A stretch of DNA of 64,000 nucleotides from Leptospira langatensis (lineage in GTDB: Bacteria > Spirochaetota > Leptospiria > Leptospirales > Leptospiraceae): positions 248,001 through 312,000 of the forward strand of contig NZ_RQER01000001.1 of assembly GCF_004770615.1 (NCBI RefSeq), written 5' to 3'. Made by a program: the position numbers and the translations under genes. The notes beneath the pieces are model-generated. The model saw only the letters and a program-made list of their open reading frames with translations. It was not told where the DNA came from and searched no databases. Below, piece by piece: positions 36,329 through 44,415 of the stretch (positions are counted from its first letter, which is position 1; each line of letters starts with the position of its first letter).

Positions 36329-37292
36329 ATCCGGATCACAAGAGACTCTCCGCACCAAGATCGGAAAAGAAGAGGCGGGAGTTCGATTGGACGTATTCTT
36401 AGCAAATCGATTCACCTACCAATCCAGATCCCTCTGGAGAAAAACATTAGAAGAAGGTAAAATACTCGTACAAGGAAAGATTGCAAAGGCTTCTTATCTA
36501 TTGAAAGAAGGAGAAGAAATACTTTATCTTCCCGGAGAGATCGAAGAACCGGAAGTCCAGAGAGAGTTTAAGGTTCTATACGAGGATGAGAGATTCTTTG
36601 CGGTTGAAAAACCAGGAGATCTACCGGTGCACGGAGCGGGAAGATACCGCAAAAACAATTTGGTGGATATCATAGAGGTAGATCCTAGATTCCAGAGACC
36701 TTACTTGATCCATAGATTGGATCGAGAGACTTCGGGGGTCGTGTTGTTTGGAAAGGATCCGGATGCAGCCTTCCGAGGTTCCGATCTATTTGCAAATAGG
36801 AAGATACGTAAAACATATATCGCTTATGTTTGGGGAAGTTTTCCTAAGAAGAAGAAAGCGATCGGATTCTTGTTTACGGATCCTTCTTCTCAAATCCGTA
36901 AAAAAAGGGCTTTTGCATTCGAGGAGCGTAGGAAAGATTTGCAGGTCCCCGAAGAGGAATTAGAGTCTTCGGAAACGAGTTTTTTAAAACTAGGAGAGGG
37001 AATGCACCAAGGCAAAGTATTTTCCAAACTGCTTTGTCTTCCTAAGACAGGAAGGTTGCATCAGATCCGTGCGACTCTTTTCTCCTTAGGTTATCCATTA
37101 CTCGGAGATAAGATCTACGGAAAAGACGAAACAGTTTTCATCGAATTCATCCAAGGAGAAGATCCGGATCTGATCTCTCGATTAGGAATGTCCAGGCAAG
37201 CACTTCATTCCCGTTCTCTTTCGTTTGTTCATCCTTTCCTAAAGAAGAGGATCCGTATCCTATGCCCTTTGCCTGAGGATTTTCCCAAATGA
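36321..37292 (+). CDS. RluA-family RNA pseudouridine synthase
   Basis: Converts uridine to pseudouridine in rRNA or tRNA; the exact target cannot be told. The N-terminal S4 RNA-binding domain is GVRLDVFLANRFTYQSRSLW followed by LEEGKILVQGKIA. The catalytic motif is PYLIHRLDRETSGVVLF, with the catalytic Asp in RLDRETSG. Later conserved parts are GRLHQIRATLFSLGYPLLGDKIYG and SLSFVHPFLKK. No ATG or GTG lies near the conserved start. I place it at CTG 36321, directly after GGAGG and overlapping the preceding stop; in-frame TTG codons upstream inside the PilZ-like gene are alternatives. It overlaps nhaC by four bases. Confidence 0.85.
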   Translation: MAESGSQETLRTKIGKEEAGVRLDVFLANRFTYQSRSLWRKTLEEGKILVQGKIAKASYLLKEGEEILYLPGEIEEPEVQREFKVLYEDERFFAVEKPGDLPVHGAGRYRKNNLVDIIEVDPRFQRPYLIHRLDRETSGVVLFGKDPDAAFRGSDLFANRKIRKTYIAYVWGSFPKKKKAIGFLFTDPSSQIRKKRAFAFEERRKDLQVPEEELESSETSFLKLGEGMHQGKVFSKLLCLPKTGRLHQIRATLFSLGYPLLGDKIYGKDETVFIEFIQGEDPDLISRLGMSRQALHSRSLSFVHPFLKKRIRILCPLPEDFPK

Positions 37293-38746
37293 AACAAAAT
37301 GATCCTGGAGTTTGGATCTCCTTTCTTCCCTTATTCTTTCTCATCGTTTCTTTAAGCACTGCAGGTTTCGTGTTCGGGAGCGGGATCGCAGAAGGACCGG
37401 CACAGATCCTTCTATTTAGCGCGGGAGCGGTATCGGCGGGAATTTCCAGGCTCAGAGGTATTCCTTGGACACGGATAGAGGAAACCGTCTTAGATTCCAT
37501 GAGGAATGTCCTGCAACCGATCGTAATTCTGCTGTTGATCGGAGCACTTATCGGGATCTGGATCCGATCCGGGATCGTTCCTGCATTGATCGTTTGGGGC
37601 CTAGAACTTCTAAAGCCGGAAGTATTCTTACCTTCCGCTTTGGTACTGTCCTCAGTTGTATCCCTCGCAACTGGAAGCTCTTGGTCCACTGCGGGGACCA
37701 TAGGAGTCGCGCTGATCGGAGTGGGAGCGGGCTTGGGAAAACCTTTAGGAATGGTGGCGGGGGCGATCGTCTCCGGCGCATACTTTGGAGATAAGCTTTC
37801 TCCTTTTTCAGAAACTACGAATCTTGCTTCTTCGATTACGGGAGTTTCCCTTTTATCACATATCCGTAATATGGCACGGACTACATTGCCTGCCTTTTTG
37901 ATATGTTTGGTAGTATTCACCTTCCTCGGAATGGATGGAAGCTCCGGAGAGACTCTCTCTGCCACCACACCGGTAATCTCTGCCTTACGATCGGAGTTCC
38001 ATATTTCTTGGGTGCTTCTATTCCCGCCATTCATTACGTTTTTATTGATCTATTTTAGAATGTCCGCCATTCCATCCATCTTTATAGGGATCGTGACCGG
38101 AGGGATCTGTTCCTTGCTGACTCAAACGAATCTATATGCCGGATCGAATCATTTCCAAGAGTCAGTTTCTCTAGCATTCAAGGCCTTAGTTACTGCAGCC
38201 GCAGAAGGTACCAAGATAAAGACAGGCCAACCGCTTGTGGATGAATTATTATCCAGGGGAGGAATGGCTTCTATGCTTCCCACAGTTTGGCTCATTCTAT
38301 CCGCGATGTTCTACGCAGGGACCATGGAGGGAGGGGGAATGACCCAAACTCTTGCCGGTGCCGTTCTGAAATGGGTGAAGGGAAGAGGATCCCTTTTAAG
38401 CGTTACTGTATTTACTTGCATCGGCACCAATCTGTTTTGCGCGGACCAATACCTTTCCATTGTGGTGCCCGGAAAAATGTTTAACGAAGCATATTCTAGA
38501 AAAGGGATCGATCCTAGAAATCTTTCTCGCTGTTTAGAGGACTCCGGCACCATGACTTCTCCATTGGTCCCCTGGAATTCCTGTGGTTCCTTTATGGCTG
38601 CCGCATTAGGAGTTCCTACATTGGTGTATTTACCCTATGCGTTTTTGAATTTGTTATCACCTTTGTTTTCCTTGATCACCGGATGGACAGGCTGGGGATT
38701 TGCGGGAACCTATGTAGAGACTTCCGACGAAGATAAAAAATCCTAA
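37289..38746 (+). CDS. nhaC: NhaC-family Na+/H+ antiporter
   Basis: Polytopic inner-membrane antiporter, 485 residues with about 11-12 hydrophobic helices. Family segments are plain: SVVSLATGSSWSTAGTIGVAL, GAGLGKPLGMVAGAIVSGAYFGDKLSPFSETTNLA and CADQYLSIVVPGKMF. DSGTMTSPLVPWNSCGSFMA is another. It would exchange sodium for protons (some family members move malate/lactate). ATG at 37289 overlaps the RluA-type gene by four bases (ATGA). This is its only link to an operon; no dedicated regulator is visible. Confidence 0.9.
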   Translation: MKQNDPGVWISFLPLFFLIVSLSTAGFVFGSGIAEGPAQILLFSAGAVSAGISRLRGIPWTRIEETVLDSMRNVLQPIVILLLIGALIGIWIRSGIVPALIVWGLELLKPEVFLPSALVLSSVVSLATGSSWSTAGTIGVALIGVGAGLGKPLGMVAGAIVSGAYFGDKLSPFSETTNLASSITGVSLLSHIRNMARTTLPAFLICLVVFTFLGMDGSSGETLSATTPVISALRSEFHISWVLLFPPFITFLLIYFRMSAIPSIFIGIVTGGICSLLTQTNLYAGSNHFQESVSLAFKALVTAAAEGTKIKTGQPLVDELLSRGGMASMLPTVWLILSAMFYAGTMEGGGMTQTLAGAVLKWVKGRGSLLSVTVFTCIGTNLFCADQYLSIVVPGKMFNEAYSRKGIDPRNLSRCLEDSGTMTSPLVPWNSCGSFMAAALGVPTLVYLPYAFLNLLSPLFSLITGWTGWGFAGTYVETSDEDKKS

Positions 38747-38858
38747 ACTAGAACCGTTTTGGCTTGGAAGAAGAGGATTTATTCTATAACATTTGGTCGA
38801 TTTCTTTTGATCAAAAAAAGCTTGTATCTGTTTTTGCAATTTGGGAAAGTTGAAAAAA

Positions 38859-38874
38859 GTGAGCAAAAGCTCAC
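38859..38874. promoter_or_regulatory. Perfect inverted repeat upstream of the copper cluster
   Basis: GTGAGC-AAAA-GCTCAC, a 6-bp perfect stem with four A between the arms, sits about 64 bases before the first gene of the cluster. It could be an operator or a small attenuator hairpin. No regulator gene is adjacent, and the nearby T-run is short, so a terminator for nhaC is less convincing. Confidence 0.4.
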
Positions 38875-38937
38875 ATTTTGAAGAAGATCGAAAATTCTAC
38901 TTCAATTGCCAAGATACTTCAAAGTTGAGGAGTTCCG

Positions 38938-40944
38938 ATGCCGAGATCCCGATGGAAAGAACGAATGATTCCCTTACTTGGCCTTCTGGCCATGGGAATT
39001 CTCCTAGGAGGACTTGCTTCTTCCTGTGGTAGCAAAGAGGAGGCGGGCACAGAAGGCTTCGCCCATGTGGTTATGATCGATAATGCTTTTTCTCCGCCTA
39101 TGCAGAGGATCCCTGTCGGTGGCCAGATCGAGTTTGTGAATTCCGGGGCAAACCCGCATAACGCGATAGCCGTAGACAAATCCTGGTCGACGGAAAAGAA
39201 TTTCGGGAATCTTGTAATGCCCAGAGGAGCTAAGGTAAAGATAACCTATCCTAAGGAAGGGGTGTTCCCATATTACTGCAGCTTCCATGCTTCTCCGGAC
39301 GGAAAGAACGGAATGGTGGGGGATATAGTCGTCGGAAATGCGCAGTACAATCCTGCCGCCAGAGCGGGTAAGGCCTGGAAGGTTGCGGAGAAATTCTCCG
39401 GTACGACTCGTAAGGTTCCTCAAGTCTATCCTACTATCCAAAACGCTGTGGATGCCGCTTCTCCAGGAGATTTGGTTCTCGTGGATGAAGGCGTTTATTA
39501 TGAGGAGGTCGTAGTTACTACACCTTCTATCATACTCCGGGGAACGGATCGGAACAAGGTTATCTTGGACGGGCAGTTCCAAAGAGGGAACGGGGTGATC
39601 GTAGTCGGGGCGGACGGTGTTGCAATCGAGAATATGACCGCTCGAAATTCCACTCTGAACGGATTTTTTTGGACCGGTGTCAAAGGATATCGGGGTTCCT
39701 ACCTAACCGCTTATAATAATGGGGACTACGGGATCTATGCATTCGACTCTGTGAACGGAGTATTAGAACATTCGTATGCTTCCGGATCTCCTGACGCGGG
39801 GATCTATGTGGGACAATGTTATCCTTGTAAGGCAATCCTTTACGACGTGATCTCCGAGAATAGCGCCTTGGGTTATTCCGGAACGAATGCCGGCGGGGAA
39901 TTGTATATCATCAGCTCCATTTGGAGAAATAATATCGTAGGCCTCGGGCCTAACTCTTTGGATCGGGAACTTCTTCCTCCGGAAAGAGAGACTACGATCA
40001 TAGGAAACTTGATCTACGATAATAATAACTTAAAGGCTCCGATCAAACCTTTGGAATATCCTTCTTACGGGATCGGCGTATTGATCGCCGGCGGACTTAG
40101 GAACGTAATCAAGAATAACGTTGTGTTTGGACACGAAAATTACGGTATTGCGCTCTTGCCGAACCTGGACGAGAATTTCTGGTTCTCTCACCAAAACATC
40201 GTAGAGGAAAATACAGTGTTTTCTTCCGGGATCGCGGACTTGAACCAGTCCGGTCCGATCAGTATTGGGAATTGCTTCTCTAAGAATAAGTTCCAGACAT
40301 CCATTCCTCCTTTATTAGAAAAAGCGAATTCGTGTGAAGGGGGAATACGCCTTCCTATGGGAGGAGAACTATTCACCGCCTTCAATGCGCTTTCTTTGAT
40401 GGTAGATGCGACCAGAGGAAATTATCCAAGTGGCGATTGGAAGAACCAACCGGTCCCAGGACCTCAGGCGAATCTTCCTGGAGGTGCAGGCGCTCCTATT
40501 AAACCGGCCCTTCATGCGTTTGAGGATTTCGGATTGGATCTGAACAAGGTGACCCTTCCGCCGGATGCAGATAAGATCCTGGCAGGTAGAAAACAGAAAT
40601 TTGGGGATGTCTTAGGTGGATTCTCCGTTCCGAGACCTTTGGATATCCAGAGTTTACTTTTCCGTTGGTTCGGATATCTTCTCCCGATGCTTCTCTATGT
40701 ATGCTTAACCAGCTTGAGCATTTATGATCTTGTTTCCAGATCGGAGGCAAGTCCCGGCAAGTATCTTTGGTTGGCATTCGTTTCCTTGGTCCCATATTTG
40801 GGAGGAGGAGCGTATCTATTAGCGGGCAAGTCCACTTATCCTAAGTATCTGAGATTGACTCTGGTGCTTGCAGGTTTCGGTGTGTCTTTGGCCTTTATCG
40901 TCTTCCTCGGATTCTCCATTGTGGGGAATGTGGGAGAAGGTTGA
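38938..40944 (+). CDS. Cupredoxin / NosD-like beta-helix / membrane fusion lipoprotein
   Basis: A 668-residue modular protein starting with ATG 38938 after GAGGAG. Residues 1-30 form a lipoprotein signal (GILLGGLASSC). Residues about 40-135 form a plastocyanin-like type-1 copper domain with ligands H74 (NPHNA), C114 and H117 (YYCSFHASPDG) and M126. Residues about 150-450 form a right-handed parallel beta-helix of the NosD/CASH type (YPTIQNAVDAASPGD, VDEGVYYEEVVV and repeated I-x-x-N-x turns). A linker and a C-terminal domain with three hydrophobic helices follow. That last part matches the next gene. NosD-type helices assist copper-enzyme maturation in other bacteria, so copper handling or electron transfer in the periplasm is likely; the exact job is unknown. 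Confidence 0.85.
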   Translation: MPRSRWKERMIPLLGLLAMGILLGGLASSCGSKEEAGTEGFAHVVMIDNAFSPPMQRIPVGGQIEFVNSGANPHNAIAVDKSWSTEKNFGNLVMPRGAKVKITYPKEGVFPYYCSFHASPDGKNGMVGDIVVGNAQYNPAARAGKAWKVAEKFSGTTRKVPQVYPTIQNAVDAASPGDLVLVDEGVYYEEVVVTTPSIILRGTDRNKVILDGQFQRGNGVIVVGADGVAIENMTARNSTLNGFFWTGVKGYRGSYLTAYNNGDYGIYAFDSVNGVLEHSYASGSPDAGIYVGQCYPCKAILYDVISENSALGYSGTNAGGELYIISSIWRNNIVGLGPNSLDRELLPPERETTIIGNLIYDNNNLKAPIKPLEYPSYGIGVLIAGGLRNVIKNNVVFGHENYGIALLPNLDENFWFSHQNIVEENTVFSSGIADLNQSGPISIGNCFSKNKFQTSIPPLLEKANSCEGGIRLPMGGELFTAFNALSLMVDATRGNYPSGDWKNQPVPGPQANLPGGAGAPIKPALHAFEDFGLDLNKVTLPPDADKILAGRKQKFGDVLGGFSVPRPLDIQSLLFRWFGYLLPMLLYVCLTSLSIYDLVSRSEASPGKYLWLAFVSLVPYLGGGAYLLAGKSTYPKYLRLTLVLAGFGVSLAFIVFLGFSIVGNVGEG

Positions 40945-40985
40945 TCGAATACATTAGAATTTTTGAAATTATTAAGGAGTTTATT

Positions 40986-41300
40986 ATGAACACTGCTCAA
41001 ATTCTCGAACCTGGCTTTTTTACTCTTCTGTTCAATTTTTACGGATACTATATTTTCTATATTGTATTTGCACTTTGGGCACCTCTTGCTCTTATCGATC
41101 TCTCTAAGAGAGACGATGTAACTGCAAAGCAGGGAAGTCTTTGGACTGCCGCAATCGTTCTTGTTCCTTTGGTCGGAGCGGGAGCTTATCATCTTGCGGG
41201 CGGATCCAGGATCCCTGCCTGGGCAAAGAACATTCTGGTATACGGCGGGATCGGACTTCTCGTATTGACCATCTTGATCTCAACCGTCGCCAGATTCTAA
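40986..41300 (+). CDS. Small membrane protein, PLDc_N-like
   Basis: A 104-residue protein with three hydrophobic segments. The ATG at 40986 (MNTAQILEPGFF) is chosen because AAGGAG lies eight bases upstream. The pattern is YIVFALWAPLALIDLSKRDD, VLVPLVGAGAYHLAGGSRIP, then VYGGIGLLVLTILISTVA. It is like the short N-terminal domain found in phospholipase-D-like and other membrane proteins (PLDc_N). It is also clearly similar to the end of the upstream fusion protein (DLVSRSEAS, LVPYLGGGAYLLAGKS). The gene is 42 bases after that protein and 15 before the oxidase, inside the copper cluster. Its function is not known. Confidence 0.8.
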   Translation: MNTAQILEPGFFTLLFNFYGYYIFYIVFALWAPLALIDLSKRDDVTAKQGSLWTAAIVLVPLVGAGAYHLAGGSRIPAWAKNILVYGGIGLLVLTILISTVARF

Positions 41301-41314
41301 ATTAGGATTTCAGA

Positions 41315-42340
41315 ATGAATCGGAAGGATTTCCTTCGTTGGCTTGGAATTGGGGGAGCGGGGATCGCGGCAGGGACCGGTATCGCCGGGATCACCACTCG
41401 CAAAAAAGACGAGCAAATCTGTAGAACTGTAGGAGCTCCTACAAATCAGGGGTCCAATCCTTCCATACGTTTACCAGGCTCCATAGGAGGTAATTCCTAT
41501 GGAAGCATGGTTCATCCTCCCATGTTCCTGAATGCGGACTTCTTATCTAGAATGGAGTTGCATTCGACCCTTCCCCAGGCGCCGCCCGGAAATTCATTTC
41601 GTTCCGAGATCAATATCGTGGAGATGCCTTTGACTGTGGCGCATGAAACGGTGGTGAATGCTTGGACCTTCGACGGGATCGTTCCTGGTAAGGTTTTGCG
41701 AGCAAGAGAAGGGCAGAATATGGAGATCCTATTTCGGAACCATTCCAATCACCCTCACTCCATTCATTTTCATGGGACACACGATCCGCAACAAGATGGA
41801 TGGGAACCGATCGCATCCGGTGCGGAAAGAATATATAAGATCAAGGCTGGACCGATCGGATTTCATCCGTATCATTGCCATGTTCCTCCTTTGGCGAGTC
41901 ATATGTCTAAGGGTTTGTATGGAGGATTCATTGTAGATCCCCCAGGCGGACGCCCTCCTGCTCTAGAGTTTATGCTCATACTTGCGGGTTGGGATCTGCA
42001 AGAATCCGGACGGAACGATATCTATGCGTGGAACGGTATTGCCGGTTTTTACGATCGATTTCCGATCAAGGTCCCTGTAGGGAAGAAGGTACGCTTATAC
42101 ATCGCGAATATGACCGAGTACGACCCGATCGCTTCTTTTCATTTGCATTCTCAAACCTTCGACGTATACCGGACCGGAACGAGACTGGTTCCGGATGAAC
42201 ATACGGACGTAGTCACATTGGGGCAAACAGAAAGGGTCATTGTGGAATTTACTTTAACGAAGCGGGGAAGATACATGTTCCATCCTCACCAAACCCATAT
42301 GGCAGATAGAGGAGCCATGGGATGGATCGTAGCGGTATAG
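41315..42340 (+). CDS. Two-domain multicopper oxidase, Tat-exported
   Basis: A 341-residue oxidase with a Tat-like signal (MNRKDFLRWLGIGGAGIAAG, lacking the classic twin-Arg pair but with related spacing). Its copper ligands are complete: HSIHFHG gives H148 (type 1), H151 and H153. YHCHV gives H187, C188 (type 1) and H189. ASHM gives H196 (type 1), and FHLHSQ gives H276 and H278. MFHPHQTH gives H323 and H325. The eight type 2/3 histidines and the type 1 Cys/His set are all present. Type 1 lies in domain 1, and the axial position reads Leu rather than Met. This is a two-domain multicopper oxidase. The substrate may be a metal, phenol or organic donor; the cluster suggests copper redox. Confidence 0.87.
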   Translation: MNRKDFLRWLGIGGAGIAAGTGIAGITTRKKDEQICRTVGAPTNQGSNPSIRLPGSIGGNSYGSMVHPPMFLNADFLSRMELHSTLPQAPPGNSFRSEINIVEMPLTVAHETVVNAWTFDGIVPGKVLRAREGQNMEILFRNHSNHPHSIHFHGTHDPQQDGWEPIASGAERIYKIKAGPIGFHPYHCHVPPLASHMSKGLYGGFIVDPPGGRPPALEFMLILAGWDLQESGRNDIYAWNGIAGFYDRFPIKVPVGKKVRLYIANMTEYDPIASFHLHSQTFDVYRTGTRLVPDEHTDVVTLGQTERVIVEFTLTKRGRYMFHPHQTHMADRGAMGWIVAV

Positions 42341-42345
42341 AGAAA

Positions 42346-42942
42346 ATGAATTATAAAAAAATAATATTATATTTACTAGTGTTAGTAGTCGGATTAGGGA
42401 TCGGGCTTGGTATACAGAAATACTTTAAGAAGACAGAATATGCTTTGGAATATCCCGTCCAAGAGTGGAAGACTGCGGTTCTAAAAGATACAGAAGGCAA
42501 AGATATTCGACCATCCGAGTTGAACGGCAATCTTTTCGTAGTATATTTCGGGTTCTCACATTGCCCCGATATGTGTCCCATGGCGTTAATGGATATAGAA
42601 AACGCATTTCGTATCTTAGGAGAAGATTCAAAGACGGTGACTCCTGTCTTTATTACTGTGGATCCGGAAAGGGATACTCCTGAAGTGCTTCGAAATTATA
42701 TTTCCCGATTTCCCGGAAAGGAGCTAGTGGCTTTAACGGGTGGAAAAGCTAAATTAGAGGAATTGCAAAAGGGATTCGGTGTCTTCTCCCAGAAAGTCCA
42801 GAACCCTGCTCAGGCCGGAGGTTACGGCGTGGATCATTCCCTTTTCATTTATCTTGTTAATAAGTCCGGAATGATCTTAAGAGCTTATCCGACCGGGATC
42901 AAGGGACCGGAGCTTGCGGAAGAGATTAGAAAGCTTCTTTGA
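42346..42942 (+). CDS. SCO1/SenC/PrrC-family copper chaperone
   Basis: Membrane-anchored copper chaperone, 198 residues, starting at ATG 42346 (MNYKKIILYLLVLVVG). An upstream in-frame ATG would read back into the oxidase and is not needed. It has one N-terminal helix, then a thioredoxin-like domain with the copper-binding CPDMC (C73 and C77) and the partner His164 (YGVDHSLF). ITVDPERDTPEVLRNY is also characteristic. In other bacteria such proteins deliver copper to cytochrome oxidase CuA or act as thiol reductases. Here it ends a cluster of copper proteins, so it probably supplies the oxidase or the cupredoxin. Confidence 0.92.
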   Translation: MNYKKIILYLLVLVVGLGIGLGIQKYFKKTEYALEYPVQEWKTAVLKDTEGKDIRPSELNGNLFVVYFGFSHCPDMCPMALMDIENAFRILGEDSKTVTPVFITVDPERDTPEVLRNYISRFPGKELVALTGGKAKLEELQKGFGVFSQKVQNPAQAGGYGVDHSLFIYLVNKSGMILRAYPTGIKGPELAEEIRKLL

Positions 42943-42961
42943 AGAAGTTCCTACATAATAT

Positions 42962-43303
42962 TCATTTCTTATCGTAAAAAGCAAAAAATACTGCAAGAAG
43001 GATGAGCACGAAGCTCACCGCATGATTCCACTTGATCCTTTCCTTTAAGACTAGGATCGCGAAACCAATAAAGACTGTAATCGTAATGACTTCTTGTAGG
43101 ATCTTTAACTGAAACCCACTTAGCTCTTCTTCCGCATAACCGATTCGATTTGCAGGAACCATTAAGCAGTATTCAAAAAAGGCGATCCCCCAGGAGATTA
43201 GTATCGTTTTCCAGAGAGGGAAGTCTTTGAAGAATTTTAAATGCCCGTACCAGGCGAAGGTCATGAACATATTGGAAAGAGTAAGAAGTGCGAGAGTCCT
43301 CAT
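42962..43303 (-). CDS. DUF486 (DMT-like) membrane protein
   Basis: Four-helix integral membrane protein of 113 residues in the DMT-like DUF486 group. The hallmark is MVPANRIGYAEEELSGFQLKILQEVITI, then VFIGFAILVLKERIKWNHAVSF. Function is not established; the fold is related to EmrE-like drug/metabolite transporters, but the substrate is unknown. It is convergent with the Sco gene (19 bases apart) and lies downstream of the Hsp20 operon on the same strand, behind that operon's terminator. Confidence 0.88.
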   Translation of the reverse strand: MRTLALLTLSNMFMTFAWYGHLKFFKDFPLWKTILISWGIAFFEYCLMVPANRIGYAEEELSGFQLKILQEVITITVFIGFAILVLKERIKWNHAVSFVLILLAVFFAFYDKK

Positions 43304-43336
43304 ACTGCCATCGAACTAAGTAGTCGCGATTCGGGC

Positions 43337-43361
43337 AAAAAAAAACCGGAGCAGGCTCCGG
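43337..43361 (-). terminator. Terminator of the Hsp20 operon
   Basis: On the minus strand GCCGGAGC-CT-GCTCCGG is followed by nine T. It lies 33 bases past the stop of the second Hsp20 gene, in ideal form for an intrinsic terminator. Confidence 0.9.
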
Positions 43362-43393
43362 CTAAATTTGGTAAGGATCTAACTGAAAAACTT

Positions 43394-43783
43394 TTAGGAA
43401 GTTCGAACTTCTATCTTTTTGCTCAGCGGCTTTTTACGAGGGAGCTTCAGTTGAAGCACTCCGTTCTTTAGGACCGCGGTGATCTTATCCTCTTCGACCG
43501 GTTCGGAGAGAAGAAAACTTCTGCGATAGTCGCCGGTTCCGTATTCGGAGTAGCGAAGCTCTCCCTTGACTTCTGCTGTCGAAGTCTTTGCGGAAATTCT
43601 AAGTTCATCCTTCTCAATGGAGATCTCGAGATCTCCTTCTTTCACTCCGGGAAGGTCAAGAAGAAGCACATGCTCTTCTTCATTCGAATAAAGATCGGTA
43701 GCAGGAGTGTAGACGTTTTTTCGGACAGCCTTGGTCTCTTGCTCGGTCGCTTTCTCTGATCTTAATACTTCTGATACGCTCAT
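43394..43783 (-). CDS. Small heat-shock protein, Hsp20 family (second of the pair)
   Basis: ATP-independent chaperone of 129 residues holding unfolding proteins in the cytoplasm. The alpha-crystallin domain covers about residues 30-125: VLLLDLPGVKEGDLEISIE, a short loop, GDYRRSFLLSEPVEEDKI and AVLKNGVLQLKLPRKKP, the last being the G-x-L signature. It starts 13 bases after the first Hsp20 gene, on one transcript controlled by CIRCE sites at 44225 and 44286. The C-terminal tail is short and ends KIEVRTS, with the Ile-x-Val oligomerisation motif. Confidence 0.93.
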   Translation of the reverse strand: MSVSEVLRSEKATEQETKAVRKNVYTPATDLYSNEEEHVLLLDLPGVKEGDLEISIEKDELRISAKTSTAEVKGELRYSEYGTGDYRRSFLLSEPVEEDKITAVLKNGVLQLKLPRKKPLSKKIEVRTS

Positions 43784-43796
43784 TCTACTTTTCTCC

Positions 43797-44204
43797 TTAA
43801 GCCTTGGCTTCTATACGGATCTTTCTTGGTTTCTCGCTCTCCAGAACTGGAAGGACAAGAGTTAAGATCCCTTCGTTAACGGTTGCCTGCACTTTCTCGG
43901 AATCGACTGCCACAGGAAGTTCGAGTTGTCGCTTGAAGCTTCCGCGAGCTCTTTCTATGCGTCTTGGTTTGGCTTGGGCCTCATCCTTCCATTCTCCCGA
44001 GATGGTGAGAAGATTATGTGCTACGGTAATATCCAGATCTTCTGGGGCAAGTCCTGGGACTTCCGCAGTTACTGTGATTGTGTCCTGATCGGAATAAACG
44101 TTCAGGGCAAGAGAAGTGCGTCCGCCTTCCCATACTGGATCAAATAGATTATGGAATCGGTTTTGAATTCTTCGTACTTCGCTAAAAAAATCATGTTGTC
44201 TCAT
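43797..44204 (-). CDS. Small heat-shock protein, Hsp20 family (first of the pair)
   Basis: 135 residues, alpha-crystallin type chaperone. The conserved domain reads LNVYSDQDTITVTAEVPGLAPEDLDITVAHN, RARGSFKRQLELPVAVDSEKV and ATVNEGILTLVLPVLESEKP. A C-terminal KIRIEA holds the Ile-x-Ile motif. It is the promoter-proximal gene of the pair; leptospires typically have two small heat-shock genes. Two CIRCE operators lie 21 and 82 bases upstream. This predicts repression by HrcA and release on heat stress. Confidence 0.93.
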   Translation of the reverse strand: MRQHDFFSEVRRIQNRFHNLFDPVWEGGRTSLALNVYSDQDTITVTAEVPGLAPEDLDITVAHNLLTISGEWKDEAQAKPRRIERARGSFKRQLELPVAVDSEKVQATVNEGILTLVLPVLESEKPRKIRIEAKA

Positions 44205-44224
44205 TTAGCAGCCTCCAGTGCCAT

Positions 44225-44251
44225 TTAGCACTCATATATATAGAGTGCTAA
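44225..44251. promoter_or_regulatory. CIRCE operator (perfect), site 1
   Basis: TTAGCACTC-N9-GAGTGCTAA, an exact match to the HrcA-binding CIRCE element, 21 bases upstream of the first Hsp20 gene. Confidence 0.95.
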
Positions 44252-44285
44252 TATTCAAAAAAGTTTCAATTATTTTTTGGAAAAT

Positions 44286-44312
44286 TTAGCACTTTTATAC
44301 TATAAGTGCTAA
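44286..44312. promoter_or_regulatory. CIRCE operator (variant), site 2
   Basis: TTAGCACTT-N9-AAGTGCTAA, identical to CIRCE except for a matched change at the last base of each arm, so symmetry is kept. It lies 61 bases from site 1. Confidence 0.8.
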
Positions 44313-44415
44313 ATGGATAAGAAGAAGTTCCCACACAGATTTCCTGGGCTGGAAACTGATTTGCGAAAAGTCGGATCTTATGAAATTTTGCCCTTCGCGG
44401 ATGAACCACCGCACC

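Noticed and set aside
37147..38034. 295-residue frame antisense to nhaC
   Set aside because: It mirrors the NhaC gene and shows no domain of its own.
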